Below, in pieces: positions 1-6,488 of a stretch of 7,605 nt of DNA. The DNA is taken from positions 1 to 7,605 of the forward strand of contig JAKAAJ010000055.1 of the NCBI GenBank assembly GCA_021802365.1, in the 5' to 3' direction. The first letter of the stretch is position 1; the number at the start of each line of letters is the position of its first letter. A model generated the notes under the pieces. The model saw nothing but the letters and a program-made list of their open reading frames with translations, did no database searches and was not told where the DNA came from. This DNA is from Thermoplasmata archaeon (lineage in GTDB: Archaea; Thermoplasmatota; Thermoplasmata; Thermoplasmatales; Thermoplasmataceae). Both the position numbers and the translations under genes were made by a program.

Positions 1-96
1 GCGTTTGCCCTGCTTGTCACTATTCCCGTTATAATAATAGCTGCAATACTTCAGAAATATCTGAAAGGACAGTATCTGTCAGGAGGAATGATCTGA
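1..96 (+). CDS. ABC sugar transporter permease, MalG type, C-terminal end (partial)
   Basis: Reading frame 1 is open from the first base to a TGA at 94-96 and gives 31 residues. A hydrophobic helix (AFALLVTIPVIIIAAIL) is followed by a short basic tail (QKYLKGQYLSGGMI). This matches the end of MalG-family permeases: a last membrane helix, then a Q-(K/R)-Y-L...G...G tail on the cytoplasmic side. Such proteins form half of the membrane channel of sugar ABC importers. The stop overlaps the ATG of the ATPase gene by one base (TGATG), and the ATPase ribosome-binding site lies inside this coding sequence, so the two are translationally coupled. The assignment rests on a short tail plus the neighbour, so the substrate cannot be told. 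Confidence 0.75.
   Translation, partial: AFALLVTIPVIIIAAILQKYLKGQYLSGGMI
81..86 (+). promoter_or_regulatory. Shine-Dalgarno site of the ABC ATPase gene
   Basis: AGGAGG ends nine bases before the ATG at 96-98. It is the only clear Shine-Dalgarno sequence in front of a gene in this window, and it belongs to the only visible gene that starts inside an operon. It supports the start at 96. Confidence 0.75.
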
Positions 97-1088
97 TGAG
101 TGTAAAATTGAATTTAAAAGATATAACAAAGAAATTCGGCTCCAAGGTGGTCTTGAACCGTCTGAACCTGGAAGTTAATGAGGGTGAGTTCATGGTGATT
201 CTCGGCCCTTCCGGTATGGGGAAAACTACCATGCTCCGCACAATTGTTGGAATCGAGCAGCCAAACAGCGGAAGAATTATAGTGAATGGAGAGGATGTTA
301 CAGACAGACCCCCAAATAAAAGAAACCTGTCAATGGTTTTCCAGAATTATGCTCTCTATCCAAATATGAATGTGTACAAGAATATCGCATTCCCTCTTAG
401 AATGGCACACATTCCAAGGCAGACTATTGACTCAAAGGTGAAGGAGGTAGCAAAGCTTCTGAACATAGACCAAGTTATTCAGCAGAACGTCACAACATTG
501 AGCGGAGGACAGAAACAGAGAGTTGCTTTAGCAAGGGCCCTGGTTAGAGACCCTGCCCTATTTCTGCTTGACGAACCACTGAGCAATCTGGATGCCAGGG
601 TAAGGTATACTGCAAGACAGGAACTGAAGAAAATACAGAAGGAACTAGGGAAGTCATTCGTTTATGTGACGCATGATCAGGCTGAAGCGCAGAATCTTGC
701 TGACAGAGTTGCTGTATTGCATAACGGAACCATAGAGCAGATCGGACCTTATGAAGAACTCTACAATCATCCCGTTTCGGAGTGGCTGGGGGATTTCCTG
801 GGCGAGTTTCCCATGAACTTTGTTGAAGGAGACCTTCTGGGCTATCCAGGAACACATGTGGGGTTCAGGCATAACTGGGCCACCTTATCTGGGGATGGCA
901 TTCCTGCCACAGTAGTGCTGGTAGAAATTACCGATGATGGTTACAATACACATTGTGCTCTTGACAATGAGAAGCAGATCATAGTCAAAACAGAAAAGAA
1001 ATTGTCCCTTGGCGATACAGTTAAGATAATGCCTGAGAAAATGAATATCTATGAGGATGGCAAACTGGTTAAGGGTGTTGGGATATGA
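96..1088 (+). CDS. Carbohydrate ABC transporter ATP-binding protein, MalK/UgpC type
   Basis: This 330-residue protein is the ATPase that powers a sugar ABC importer from the cytoplasmic face. All motifs of an active nucleotide-binding domain are visible: Walker A GPSGMGKT (37-44), Q-loop glutamine 83 in VFQNYALYP, signature LSGGQ (135-139), Walker B LFLLDE (155-160) with catalytic Glu160, D-loop SNLD (163-166) and H-loop His193 in YVTHDQ. The phrase QNYALYPNMNVYKNIAFPL is typical of the MalK/CUT1 group. Residues from about 235 onward form a TOBE-like beta domain of the MalK type, with GFRHNW in the place of the usual GxRPE motif. The protein is somewhat shorter than MalK of about 370 residues, so the C-terminal part is reduced. 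It follows the permease with a one-base overlap and a strong ribosome-binding site. The solute-binding protein follows after 151 bases under its own promoter-like element. Family and role are secure; the sugar is not. Confidence 0.95.
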   Translation: MSVKLNLKDITKKFGSKVVLNRLNLEVNEGEFMVILGPSGMGKTTMLRTIVGIEQPNSGRIIVNGEDVTDRPPNKRNLSMVFQNYALYPNMNVYKNIAFPLRMAHIPRQTIDSKVKEVAKLLNIDQVIQQNVTTLSGGQKQRVALARALVRDPALFLLDEPLSNLDARVRYTARQELKKIQKELGKSFVYVTHDQAEAQNLADRVAVLHNGTIEQIGPYEELYNHPVSEWLGDFLGEFPMNFVEGDLLGYPGTHVGFRHNWATLSGDGIPATVVLVEITDDGYNTHCALDNEKQIIVKTEKKLSLGDTVKIMPEKMNIYEDGKLVKGVGI

Positions 1089-1104
1089 ACCTTTATCGGT
1101 TTGG

Positions 1105-1140
1105 TTATTTCTTTTGTTAGTGTAAATGGTTCATTTTTTC
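1105..1140 (+). terminator. T-rich termination region after the ATPase gene
   Basis: Two pyrimidine-rich stretches (TTATTTCTTTTGTT and TTCATTTTTTCCC) follow the ATPase stop within 50 bases, with no hairpin in front. Archaeal RNA polymerase commonly ends transcription at such T-tracts. This would separate the permease-ATPase transcript from the binding-protein gene. It is a sequence-composition inference only. Confidence 0.4.
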
Positions 1141-1168
1141 CCGTTATATTATTATTTTGCTCATCGAC

Positions 1169-1191
1169 TATATTAATTAATATACATGTAT
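1169..1191. promoter_or_regulatory. Overlapping palindromes upstream of the binding-protein promoter
   Basis: A perfect 16-base palindrome, TATATTAATTAATATA (1169-1184), overlaps a second perfect 10-base palindrome, ATACATGTAT (1182-1191). Together they end about 20 bases before the TATA-like element of the substrate-binding protein gene, a usual place for an activator or repressor site in archaea. AT-rich DNA produces short palindromes by chance, so the role as an operator is inferred. Confidence 0.4.
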
Positions 1192-1210
1192 TAAAAATTA
1201 ACTGACAATG

Positions 1211-1218
1211 ATTAAATA
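1211..1218 (+). promoter_or_regulatory. TATA-like element of the solute-binding protein gene
   Basis: ATTAAATA is centred about 25 bases before the ATG at 1240, where an archaeal TATA box would place the transcription start on the start codon itself. No Shine-Dalgarno sequence precedes that ATG, so a leaderless transcript is the simplest reading. Confidence 0.5.
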
Positions 1219-1239
1219 GATGATTTTCTCTTCAGAAAT

Positions 1240-2679
1240 ATGGAAAATAATCCTGAACCTAAACCAAAAGGGAACAAGAAAACACTCGTAGCCATCGTAG
1301 CGGTGGTTATTGTGGTGATTATTATCGGTTCCGTGGTTGCCTTGGATTACAATAACCTTGTAAAGCCAAGCAAATCACTGAGTGGAACTCAGTATCTAGC
1401 TGTGTATCCGGGACCGAATGGAACAGAGAGTTCTGCACATCTGCTCGGAGGGCATGTCCTGGCTGAAGCACTTGGAGGCTCATCTGCCAACCAGGCAGCA
1501 GCTGAAGCATTCATGGCATACCTGATGAACCCTGGAGTACAGTACCAGTATGAAGTTAATACAGGTTTCATACCGGTGGATAACTATTCATATGCCAGCA
1601 GTGGACACCAGATGACTTCTATACCCACGTCTCCTGTCAATAGCAGCGTTACCGGAACCATATATTACTTCTATGACCAGACATCTGCAGATGTTCCATT
1701 CATAACAGGCGTCATAAATGATTTCCAGACAATGTACCCACACGTGACTGTTCACTCTTCAAACATCGCAGCAACCTCCATAGTATCATCAGTTGAGGCT
1801 GAAGTTAACGCCAATCATGGTGAGACCATAGTCATGAGCATTGATAACCTTGACATTGGAACTCTTTACTACGGCGGGTACCTGCTGGCTATGGACAGTT
1901 CAATGCTGAAAGCCATAGAACCCGTTGGGGGAATGATATCATCCATGAACAACCTTACAGACAAGATGGTCACCCAGTTTCATGGAATTTATTTCCTGCC
2001 GCAGGGAGTCAACATACCTCTTGTCTGGGTAAATATGAACGCTCTGAATGCAGCTGGAATTAAGACTCTGCCAACGAATGACACCCAGTTGATGAGCGAT
2101 GCAAAGGCTCTCTACAAACACTATGGAGTCGGAATGATCAACTTCCAGGGACACGGAGGAGCTAGCACTGCAACTGAGCTTTACCAGTGGATTGTTCAGA
2201 TGGGCGGAAACCCCATGATGTTCAATTCAACCCAGGACATTCACACCTTTGAGTTTCTGTACAATCTTAGCCCATACTTCAGCCCGGAATACAAGACTTC
2301 TTACTGGAAGAACTATCTCGGGCTATCCTCAAACAAGTATTCCATGATGGATTACCAGTGGCCAGGCTCAGTTAACCTGACAGCACTTGGAATGAACACA
2401 TCCAAGACGAACTCTGTTCTTAATGTGTCATTGCAGGCTATGAATGAGGGAGTATTCCTAAGAGACCCCGTACAGTGGATTTCAGAATGGCAGAACCTCA
2501 TAGACAATGCCTGGACACAGATAATTGTGGATCATGGAAACTACTCTAAGATCCCGTCAATACTCAGTTCAGAGAACAGTGCCATGTACAATTACCTTCT
2601 CAGCACATACAACTACACAACAGCACAGAACTATGAGAATGGAGAGTACGCACCAATTGCAGTATCCTCTGCTTCTTAA
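1240..2679 (+). CDS. Membrane-anchored sugar-type ABC substrate-binding protein with a permuted segment order
   Basis: This 479-residue extracytoplasmic protein would capture an oligosaccharide for the ABC importer encoded just upstream. A lysine-rich start (residues 8-14) and one hydrophobic helix (about 15-34) with no lipobox cysteine indicate a membrane anchor with the rest outside. Residues 138-175 (TGTIYYFYDQTSADVPFITG onward, then DFQTMYPHVTV) are the normal mature N-terminus of family-1 (MalE-like) binding proteins. Residues 397-450 (LQAMNEGVFLRDPVQWISEW onward) are the normal last part. The block at about 49-120 (YPGPNGT, LLGGHVLAEA, AAAEAFMAYLMNPGVQYQY, NTGFIPV) usually lies between those two, close to the C-terminus. 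Here it comes first, and its usual place is filled by a short linker near residues 385-396. About twelve N-X-S/T sequons suggest a glycosylated surface protein. Start ATG 1240 is supported by the anchor and a TATA-like element. The role is firm; the sugar is unknown. Confidence 0.9.
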   Translation: MENNPEPKPKGNKKTLVAIVAVVIVVIIIGSVVALDYNNLVKPSKSLSGTQYLAVYPGPNGTESSAHLLGGHVLAEALGGSSANQAAAEAFMAYLMNPGVQYQYEVNTGFIPVDNYSYASSGHQMTSIPTSPVNSSVTGTIYYFYDQTSADVPFITGVINDFQTMYPHVTVHSSNIAATSIVSSVEAEVNANHGETIVMSIDNLDIGTLYYGGYLLAMDSSMLKAIEPVGGMISSMNNLTDKMVTQFHGIYFLPQGVNIPLVWVNMNALNAAGIKTLPTNDTQLMSDAKALYKHYGVGMINFQGHGGASTATELYQWIVQMGGNPMMFNSTQDIHTFEFLYNLSPYFSPEYKTSYWKNYLGLSSNKYSMMDYQWPGSVNLTALGMNTSKTNSVLNVSLQAMNEGVFLRDPVQWISEWQNLIDNAWTQIIVDHGNYSKIPSILSSENSAMYNYLLSTYNYTTAQNYENGEYAPIAVSSAS

Positions 2680-2720
2680 TTTTTTTTTAAATCTCTACAA
2701 TAATTTTTTTACTTTCTTTT
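2680..2720 (+). terminator. Oligo-T terminator tracts after the binding-protein gene
   Basis: Nine T (2680-2688) follow the TAA stop directly, then seven T (2704-2710), then CTTTCTTTTCTTT. Runs of T without a hairpin are the usual archaeal termination signal. The second tract also includes an AATAATTTT stretch that could serve as a weak TATA-like element for the next gene. Confidence 0.55.
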
Positions 2721-2731
2721 CTTTATGATTA

Positions 2732-3922
2732 TTGACAGAGTTGCCTGATTCTAATAAAGCTATTTCAAAACTTAAATCGCCAGATGGATTTTTGTATGCA
2801 GGATTCCCCAAGTTCATGTCACTATTTGGCCGGGATTCTCTCATTACCTCATTGTCCCTGATGGATAAATTTCCTGATATTGCTATTTCCAGTATAGAAT
2901 CACTCTCTAAGTTTCAGGGCAGGTCGTATAATTATGAAATTTCAGAATCCCCGGGTAAAATTCCTCATGAAATAAATCTGGATAGATCTTTGCTGCAGAA
3001 AAGGTCAATGGATGTTCCATGGCTTAAGTACGGACCGAACTACTTTTCAGTTGACAGCACCCCACTTTATGTAATCACGCTCATTACATATGTAAGACAG
3101 GAGGACAGGATTCTGAATGCTGGTATTACTGAAAGCCTCAAAAAGTCCATAGATTTTCTTTTGAAATCCCTTGATGGAATGGAATTTCTAGGATATGACA
3201 AATCACCGGTCGCAATGGGATTGGGTTCGCAATGCTGGAGGGATGGAATTGGAGATATTCTTGAAAGAATGAAGTCCCCTGTATATGTTTCCGGAGTTCA
3301 GGGATTCATTGTTGAAGCGTTTGATCTGATTTTGCAATCAGGACAGCAGACCAGAGAATTTCTTGGCCCCGACATTCTAAATGGTGTTGCCGATAAATTG
3401 AATTTAATACGGGAATATTTTCTTGATAGATTCTGGACAGAGGAAACTGGTTACCCTGCCCTTGCCATAGACGGAGATGGAGTTGCATGCAGGGCAGTTA
3501 CCACTGACCCACTCTATTGCATTGGACTTGGAATGATGAGCAGAAACAGTGAGGAGAGCATCGTCAGGAGAGCAATGGAAGAGGACATCCTGACAGATTT
3601 CGGCATGAGGTGTCTCTCTTCCAGGGAAAAGGAATTTGATCCTCTAGCATATCAGAGAGGGTCTGTCTGGCCTCATGATAATTTTCTTGTAATCCGATCC
3701 CTACTTAGGGGAGGATTCAGGAAGGAAGCTAGGGAAGTTGCAAAGGGAGTAATAAATGCCTTGGAATCAATGAATTCATTCCCCGAATACTATTCGGTGG
3801 ATTCCAGAGGTAATCTTATCCCGGAGAAGATGTTGAGAATCAAGCCCTGTGAACCACAGGCATGGTCAGTCGGGACCTATGTATTCATCTCTGAGACCTT
3901 TCCGGAAATTCTTTCTCCATGA
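2732..3922 (+). CDS. Glycogen-debranching/amylo-alpha-1,6-glucosidase-like hydrolase, catalytic barrel only
   Basis: This 396-residue protein resembles the C-terminal (alpha/alpha)6-barrel of the archaeal and bacterial glycogen-debranching family (COG3408-like), which cleaves alpha-glucosidic bonds in glycogen or oligosaccharides in the cytoplasm. Visible family motifs in order are AGFPKFMSLFGRDSL (23-37), ESPGKIPHE (72-80), NYFSVDSTPLY (103-113), RGSVWPHDN (309-317), FPEYY (350-354, with a conserved Glu352) and PQAW (375-378). Family members usually carry a beta-sandwich domain of some 200 residues or more before the first motif; here only 22 residues precede it. The first possible start is TTG 2732, because an in-frame TGA lies at 2726-2728. 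No Shine-Dalgarno site is seen. It follows the sugar-binding protein by 52 bases and converges on the flippase gene. It could instead act on another alpha-linked sugar (MGH1/GH63-like clan); the linkage is not readable from the sequence. Confidence 0.8.
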   Translation: MTELPDSNKAISKLKSPDGFLYAGFPKFMSLFGRDSLITSLSLMDKFPDIAISSIESLSKFQGRSYNYEISESPGKIPHEINLDRSLLQKRSMDVPWLKYGPNYFSVDSTPLYVITLITYVRQEDRILNAGITESLKKSIDFLLKSLDGMEFLGYDKSPVAMGLGSQCWRDGIGDILERMKSPVYVSGVQGFIVEAFDLILQSGQQTREFLGPDILNGVADKLNLIREYFLDRFWTEETGYPALAIDGDGVACRAVTTDPLYCIGLGMMSRNSEESIVRRAMEEDILTDFGMRCLSSREKEFDPLAYQRGSVWPHDNFLVIRSLLRGGFRKEAREVAKGVINALESMNSFPEYYSVDSRGNLIPEKMLRIKPCEPQAWSVGTYVFISETFPEILSP

Positions 3923-3926
3923 TCAT

Positions 3927-3977
3927 AAAAGCTGAATAGGACAGAACTGCTCATATGACGATATTCAGCAGCTTTTT
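3927..3977. terminator. Inverted repeat between convergent genes, possible bidirectional terminator
   Basis: GCTGAATA (3931-3938) and TATTCAGC (3962-3969) form an 8-base perfect stem with a 23-base loop. On the plus strand it is followed after one base by GCTTTTT; on the minus strand the stem is followed by TTTT. It spans the 28-base gap between the hydrolase and the flippase and includes the last codons of the flippase. The loop is long for an intrinsic terminator and archaea rarely need hairpins, so the role is tentative. Confidence 0.3.
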
Positions 3978-5480
3978 CATCTTCACCGAGCCAAATGAAA
4001 ATACTTCGATAATCTGGTCTCTGACCTCATGAGGAAATGCCTTCATGAGCTTGGAAAGGCCTATGTAAATGGCTGCTCCAAGGATTATAAGAACAGGGAA
4101 GAAAATCAGTGAAGACATTAAGTGTAACTGAAGGAAATAGATCACCGCAAACATTATGCCGGCCGATAGCCAGATCTTTCCGAGCCTCTTTGCATCCATT
4201 CCAAAGACTCCCAGTTTTCTTGAATATGCAAAAAGGAGGAGGAAACTGGTCACACTTACAGAGGAGTTGGCTATTGCAGCACCAGTCAGTCCAAGTCTTG
4301 GAATGAGGGTGAAAGAAAGTGCAACGTTTGATATCAGTGTTGAAATGGTAACTACAATGAAGAACCGTGTAGCCCTGACTGAGGATACTGACTGTGTCAG
4401 AACATTTTGTGTGACAAATACTGCCGTTATGAAGAGTAAAATCATCAGAGGGCCTGTACCTGGAAGGTACTGGTCATCGGCGAAAAGTTCCAGGATCTGA
4501 GGAGCAAGAGCTGCAACACCCAGGGCAGCGGGAGTATACAGATAAGAGAGAACGCTGGAGGAGACAGCAGTAGCATCCTTAATATCAGCCTTGTTCCCGC
4601 TGGAATATAGCTCAGAGAACTTCGGAAGAAGGATATTGTTTATTGGTCCTGCAAGGATCGCAAGTGAACTGGAAATCAGAAGGACAAAGCTGTATATACC
4701 CAGCTCAGCAGTTTTGAAGAAATAGGCAACAACGAACCTGTCGATGTATGATGACCCGTACCCAATTATGCTTGATAAAAGCAACGGAAATGAATATGCA
4801 AAGACCGGTTTGAGGCTGACCTTTTCATCCCTTCTCTTGCTGAAGTCAAGAAAGAATATCATTCCCAGCATGAAGACAAAAACACTTCCGCCATAGCCAA
4901 GTGCGAGCCCCAGTATTGCATAGGTGATGCTGTGCGTCATGTACAGAAGAATGAATGATAAGAAGTAGGAGAAGGACTGCCCGAATACAGATATGATGGC
5001 AGAGAATCTGAATCCCTGGAGCCCCAAGATAATTCCATTGAATATACTGAAACATACCAGAAAGAAAAGTTCTATAGCCAGGTATCTGACCACAAGGAAA
5101 TCCGATGGGGTATGGAAGAACAGTATGCTGATATAGGGTGCGATTACAAAAGTTACAGCAGAACCTATTGAGGCAAATGCAAGTCCTATCACGATTATCT
5201 TTATGATCAGGGAGTGTACAGCCTCATAGTCTCCTCTCCCCAGATAAAAGGAGATGAAATGCTGTGCACCCTGCTGCAGGCCAAGGCTGAATACAATGTT
5301 GAAAATGGTAACGATTGCAATAAGAAGGGACATCTCCCCTACTATTGTGGTTGGGAACGTTTTCGCGAGAAATATGTAGAATATCAATCCACTGGCAAAG
5401 AAAGTGAACGTGCTGGCATACTGGTATAAACTCCCAGATATTGCAGATTGACGCTCCACCTTCAGTATGGAAATGACCAA
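3951..5480 (-). CDS. Polysaccharide/oligosaccharide flippase, RfbX/Wzx-like (MVF superfamily)
   Basis: This 509-residue integral membrane protein has about 14 hydrophobic helices spread over its whole length. Typical phrases are a first helix with FLAKTFPTTIVGEMSLLIAI, then FSLGLQQGAQHFISFYLGRG, YSFPLLLSSIIGYGSSYIDR and FVVAYFFKTAELGIYSFVLL near the middle, and LTLIPRLGLTGAAIANSS-like text in the second half (SFTLIPRLGLTGAAIANSS). These match the polysaccharide-biosynthesis flippase family (COG2244), which moves lipid-linked sugars across the cell membrane for surface polysaccharide or protein N-glycan assembly. Length is normal for the family. The start is TTG at 5480: an in-frame TAA lies nine codons upstream with no ATG between, and a TATA-like element sits about 27 bases upstream. 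The first ATG-type codons come too late for the first helix; GTG at codon 8 (5459) is the only near alternative. The exact cargo is unknown. Confidence 0.9.
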   Translation of the reverse strand: MVISILKVERQSAISGSLYQYASTFTFFASGLIFYIFLAKTFPTTIVGEMSLLIAIVTIFNIVFSLGLQQGAQHFISFYLGRGDYEAVHSLIIKIIVIGLAFASIGSAVTFVIAPYISILFFHTPSDFLVVRYLAIELFFLVCFSIFNGIILGLQGFRFSAIISVFGQSFSYFLSFILLYMTHSITYAILGLALGYGGSVFVFMLGMIFFLDFSKRRDEKVSLKPVFAYSFPLLLSSIIGYGSSYIDRFVVAYFFKTAELGIYSFVLLISSSLAILAGPINNILLPKFSELYSSGNKADIKDATAVSSSVLSYLYTPAALGVAALAPQILELFADDQYLPGTGPLMILLFITAVFVTQNVLTQSVSSVRATRFFIVVTISTLISNVALSFTLIPRLGLTGAAIANSSVSVTSFLLLFAYSRKLGVFGMDAKRLGKIWLSAGIMFAVIYFLQLHLMSSLIFFPVLIILGAAIYIGLSKLMKAFPHEVRDQIIEVFSFGSVKMKKLLNIVI

Positions 5481-5503
5481 TTTACTCGCAATGGGAAAAT
5501 GGG

Positions 5504-5511
5504 ATTATAAT
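5504..5511 (-). promoter_or_regulatory. TATA-like element of the flippase gene
   Basis: Read on the minus strand, ATTATAAT within AAAAATTATAATCCC is centred about 27 bases before the TTG start at 5480. This spacing supports the TTG start and a leaderless or nearly leaderless transcript, separate from the zinc-ribbon gene that ends 59 bases upstream. Confidence 0.45.
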
Positions 5512-5539
5512 TTTTGCCCATTCATCTCATATCTGCGAA

Positions 5540-6334
5540 CTACATTTCTGTTTTATTCTGAGGGGAATTTCTAACTCTCCTGATTATTCCATTGAGTCCA
5601 AGGATTAGAATAATATAACCAATTATGGAGAGAAATATAGCCAGTATTGCCCCTGCCTCAACAGTACCACTTGAAAATGCCCTTCCAACTCTGAAGACAC
5701 CAATTGTCAGCATTATAATGCCTACCAGTAAGAGAACAACCCCTACAACCAACAGTAAAAGCACAAGTATTAGCCCCCCGATATCATGGGTCGTGACTGA
5801 GAGAAATGAAGAGGAAGAGGTATTTGTCACAGTTGATGCGCTCGCTGCCACTGATAACGCCGGGACTGCTGTGGTAAGGACTATGATTAGCCCAATCATA
5901 AGAAGAAGTGCTCCAGTGGCGCCAGTGCGGATATTCGGTCTGAGATGCGATAGAGTTCTCAATCCATAGTATATCATTAAATATCCCGCAATGGAAATGG
6001 CCACTTCTATAACTAAAGTGATTACAATATAAACTGCAGTTGAAGAAAGGGAGCTCAAGGAACTGGCTGAACTGATTGTCCCGAAAGGACCGAAAAGGGT
6101 GGTTATGTTCAGAGTTCTCAGAAGTATGTAACTCAGAGCAATTCCGAATACAAATTCCAGTATGAATATGAGGTAACCATTTCTCAGGAGAGTTAACCCT
6201 CTTATCACATTTGCGTTAGACACATTACTGATTGGATTACCCGGAAGATCAGTTGCAAGATTCTGCCCACAGACATCACACTTTGTATTGGCGTCATTAT
6301 TTGAGTAAAGGCAGTTTGGACACACCTTAGGCAT
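5540..6334 (-). CDS. Zinc-ribbon membrane protein, DUF973-like
   Basis: The protein has 264 residues. It begins with a compact zinc ribbon: Cys5, Cys8, Cys19 and Cys22 in CPNC and CDVC, a four-cysteine metal site expected in the cytoplasm. After a linker of about 28 residues come some five hydrophobic helices, near 53-72, 100-122, 138-160, 185-213 and 225-248. Helices 1 and 2, and 3 and 4, are separated by Ser/Thr-rich loops (ISSASSLSSLSST; ASASTVTNTSSSSF) likely facing outward. The stretch GVFRVGRAFSSGTVEAGAIL followed by a glycine-rich last helix resembles the end of DUF973 proteins of Thermoplasmatales and Sulfolobales, whose function is not known. The basic tail (RRVRNSPQNK) is probably cytoplasmic. 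The start ATG 6334 is supported by the ribbon at residue 5 and a TATA-like element about 28 bases upstream. The DUF973 link comes from family memory and is moderately sure. Confidence 0.8.
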   Translation of the reverse strand: MPKVCPNCLYSNNDANTKCDVCGQNLATDLPGNPISNVSNANVIRGLTLLRNGYLIFILEFVFGIALSYILLRTLNITTLFGPFGTISSASSLSSLSSTAVYIVITLVIEVAISIAGYLMIYYGLRTLSHLRPNIRTGATGALLLMIGLIIVLTTAVPALSVAASASTVTNTSSSSFLSVTTHDIGGLILVLLLLVVGVVLLLVGIIMLTIGVFRVGRAFSSGTVEAGAILAIFLSIIGYIILILGLNGIIRRVRNSPQNKTEM

Positions 6335-6356
6335 AGTATGACAACAGCAGGTATCA

Positions 6357-6367
6357 TAAAATATTTT
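6357..6367 (-). promoter_or_regulatory. TATA-like element of the zinc-ribbon gene
   Basis: On the minus strand AAAATATTTTA lies with its centre about 28 bases before the ATG at 6334. No Shine-Dalgarno sequence is present, so leaderless translation is likely. Confidence 0.45.
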
Positions 6368-6407
6368 CTAGACTGATGGATTGGTGCGAACAATATTCTT
6401 TCAGTAT

Positions 6408-6421
6408 AGATTTATATTTTT
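6408..6421. promoter_or_regulatory. Additional TATA-like element in the divergent gap
   Basis: AGATTTATATTTTT on the plus strand, reading AAAAATATAAATCT on the minus strand, is the best TATA-like match in the 154-base gap between the zinc-ribbon and glycosyltransferase genes. It is too far from either start for a leaderless transcript: it would give a leader of roughly 55 bases toward the minus-strand gene, or of similar length toward the plus-strand gene. Direction and use cannot be decided from sequence. Confidence 0.3.
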
Positions 6422-6475
6422 ACAAATTTCCAGCTCTGAGGAAATAATCTGAACGAATCTCCTCATTTGATATCC

Positions 6476-6483
6476 TTATATTT
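6476..6483 (+). promoter_or_regulatory. TATA-like element of the glycosyltransferase gene
   Basis: TTATATTT is centred about 25 bases before the in-frame ATG at 6504 but only about 10 bases before the first in-frame ATG at 6489. It therefore argues for translation from 6504. Confidence 0.45.
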
Positions 6484-6488
6484 CCAGA

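Noticed and set aside
544..872. Two minus-strand open frames of 103 and 72 codons
   Set aside because: They lie wholly inside the ABC ATPase gene, whose motifs are complete, and their translations show no recognisable family features.
1384..1602. Remnant of a second, tandem binding-protein gene fused to this one
   Set aside because: A duplicated remnant would leave the normal internal copy of the block in place. That site (residues about 385-396) holds only a short linker, so relocation explains the data better.
2525..2728. 67-codon plus-strand frame crossing the end of the binding-protein gene
   Set aside because: It overlaps the well-supported binding-protein C-terminus, and its hydrophobic tail comes from the downstream T-tracts.
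2732..3922. Trehalase or GH15 glucoamylase assignment
   Set aside because: The GRDS, GKIPHE, SVDSTPL and SVWPHDN motifs fit the debranching/amylo-1,6-glucosidase group rather than GH15 proteins, although the exact linkage remains open.
4156..4500. 114-codon plus-strand open frame
   Set aside because: It is antisense to the flippase, has no promoter-like or ribosome-binding signal, and its composition is that expected from the complement of membrane-protein codons.
5625..5969. 114-codon plus-strand open frame
   Set aside because: It is antisense to the zinc-ribbon membrane protein, and its Ser/Thr/Pro-rich text is explained by the reverse complement of hydrophobic codons.
6338..6376. Small plus-strand frame starting at ATG 6338
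   Set aside because: It ends after 12 codons and overlaps the start region of the zinc-ribbon gene without any expression signal of its own.
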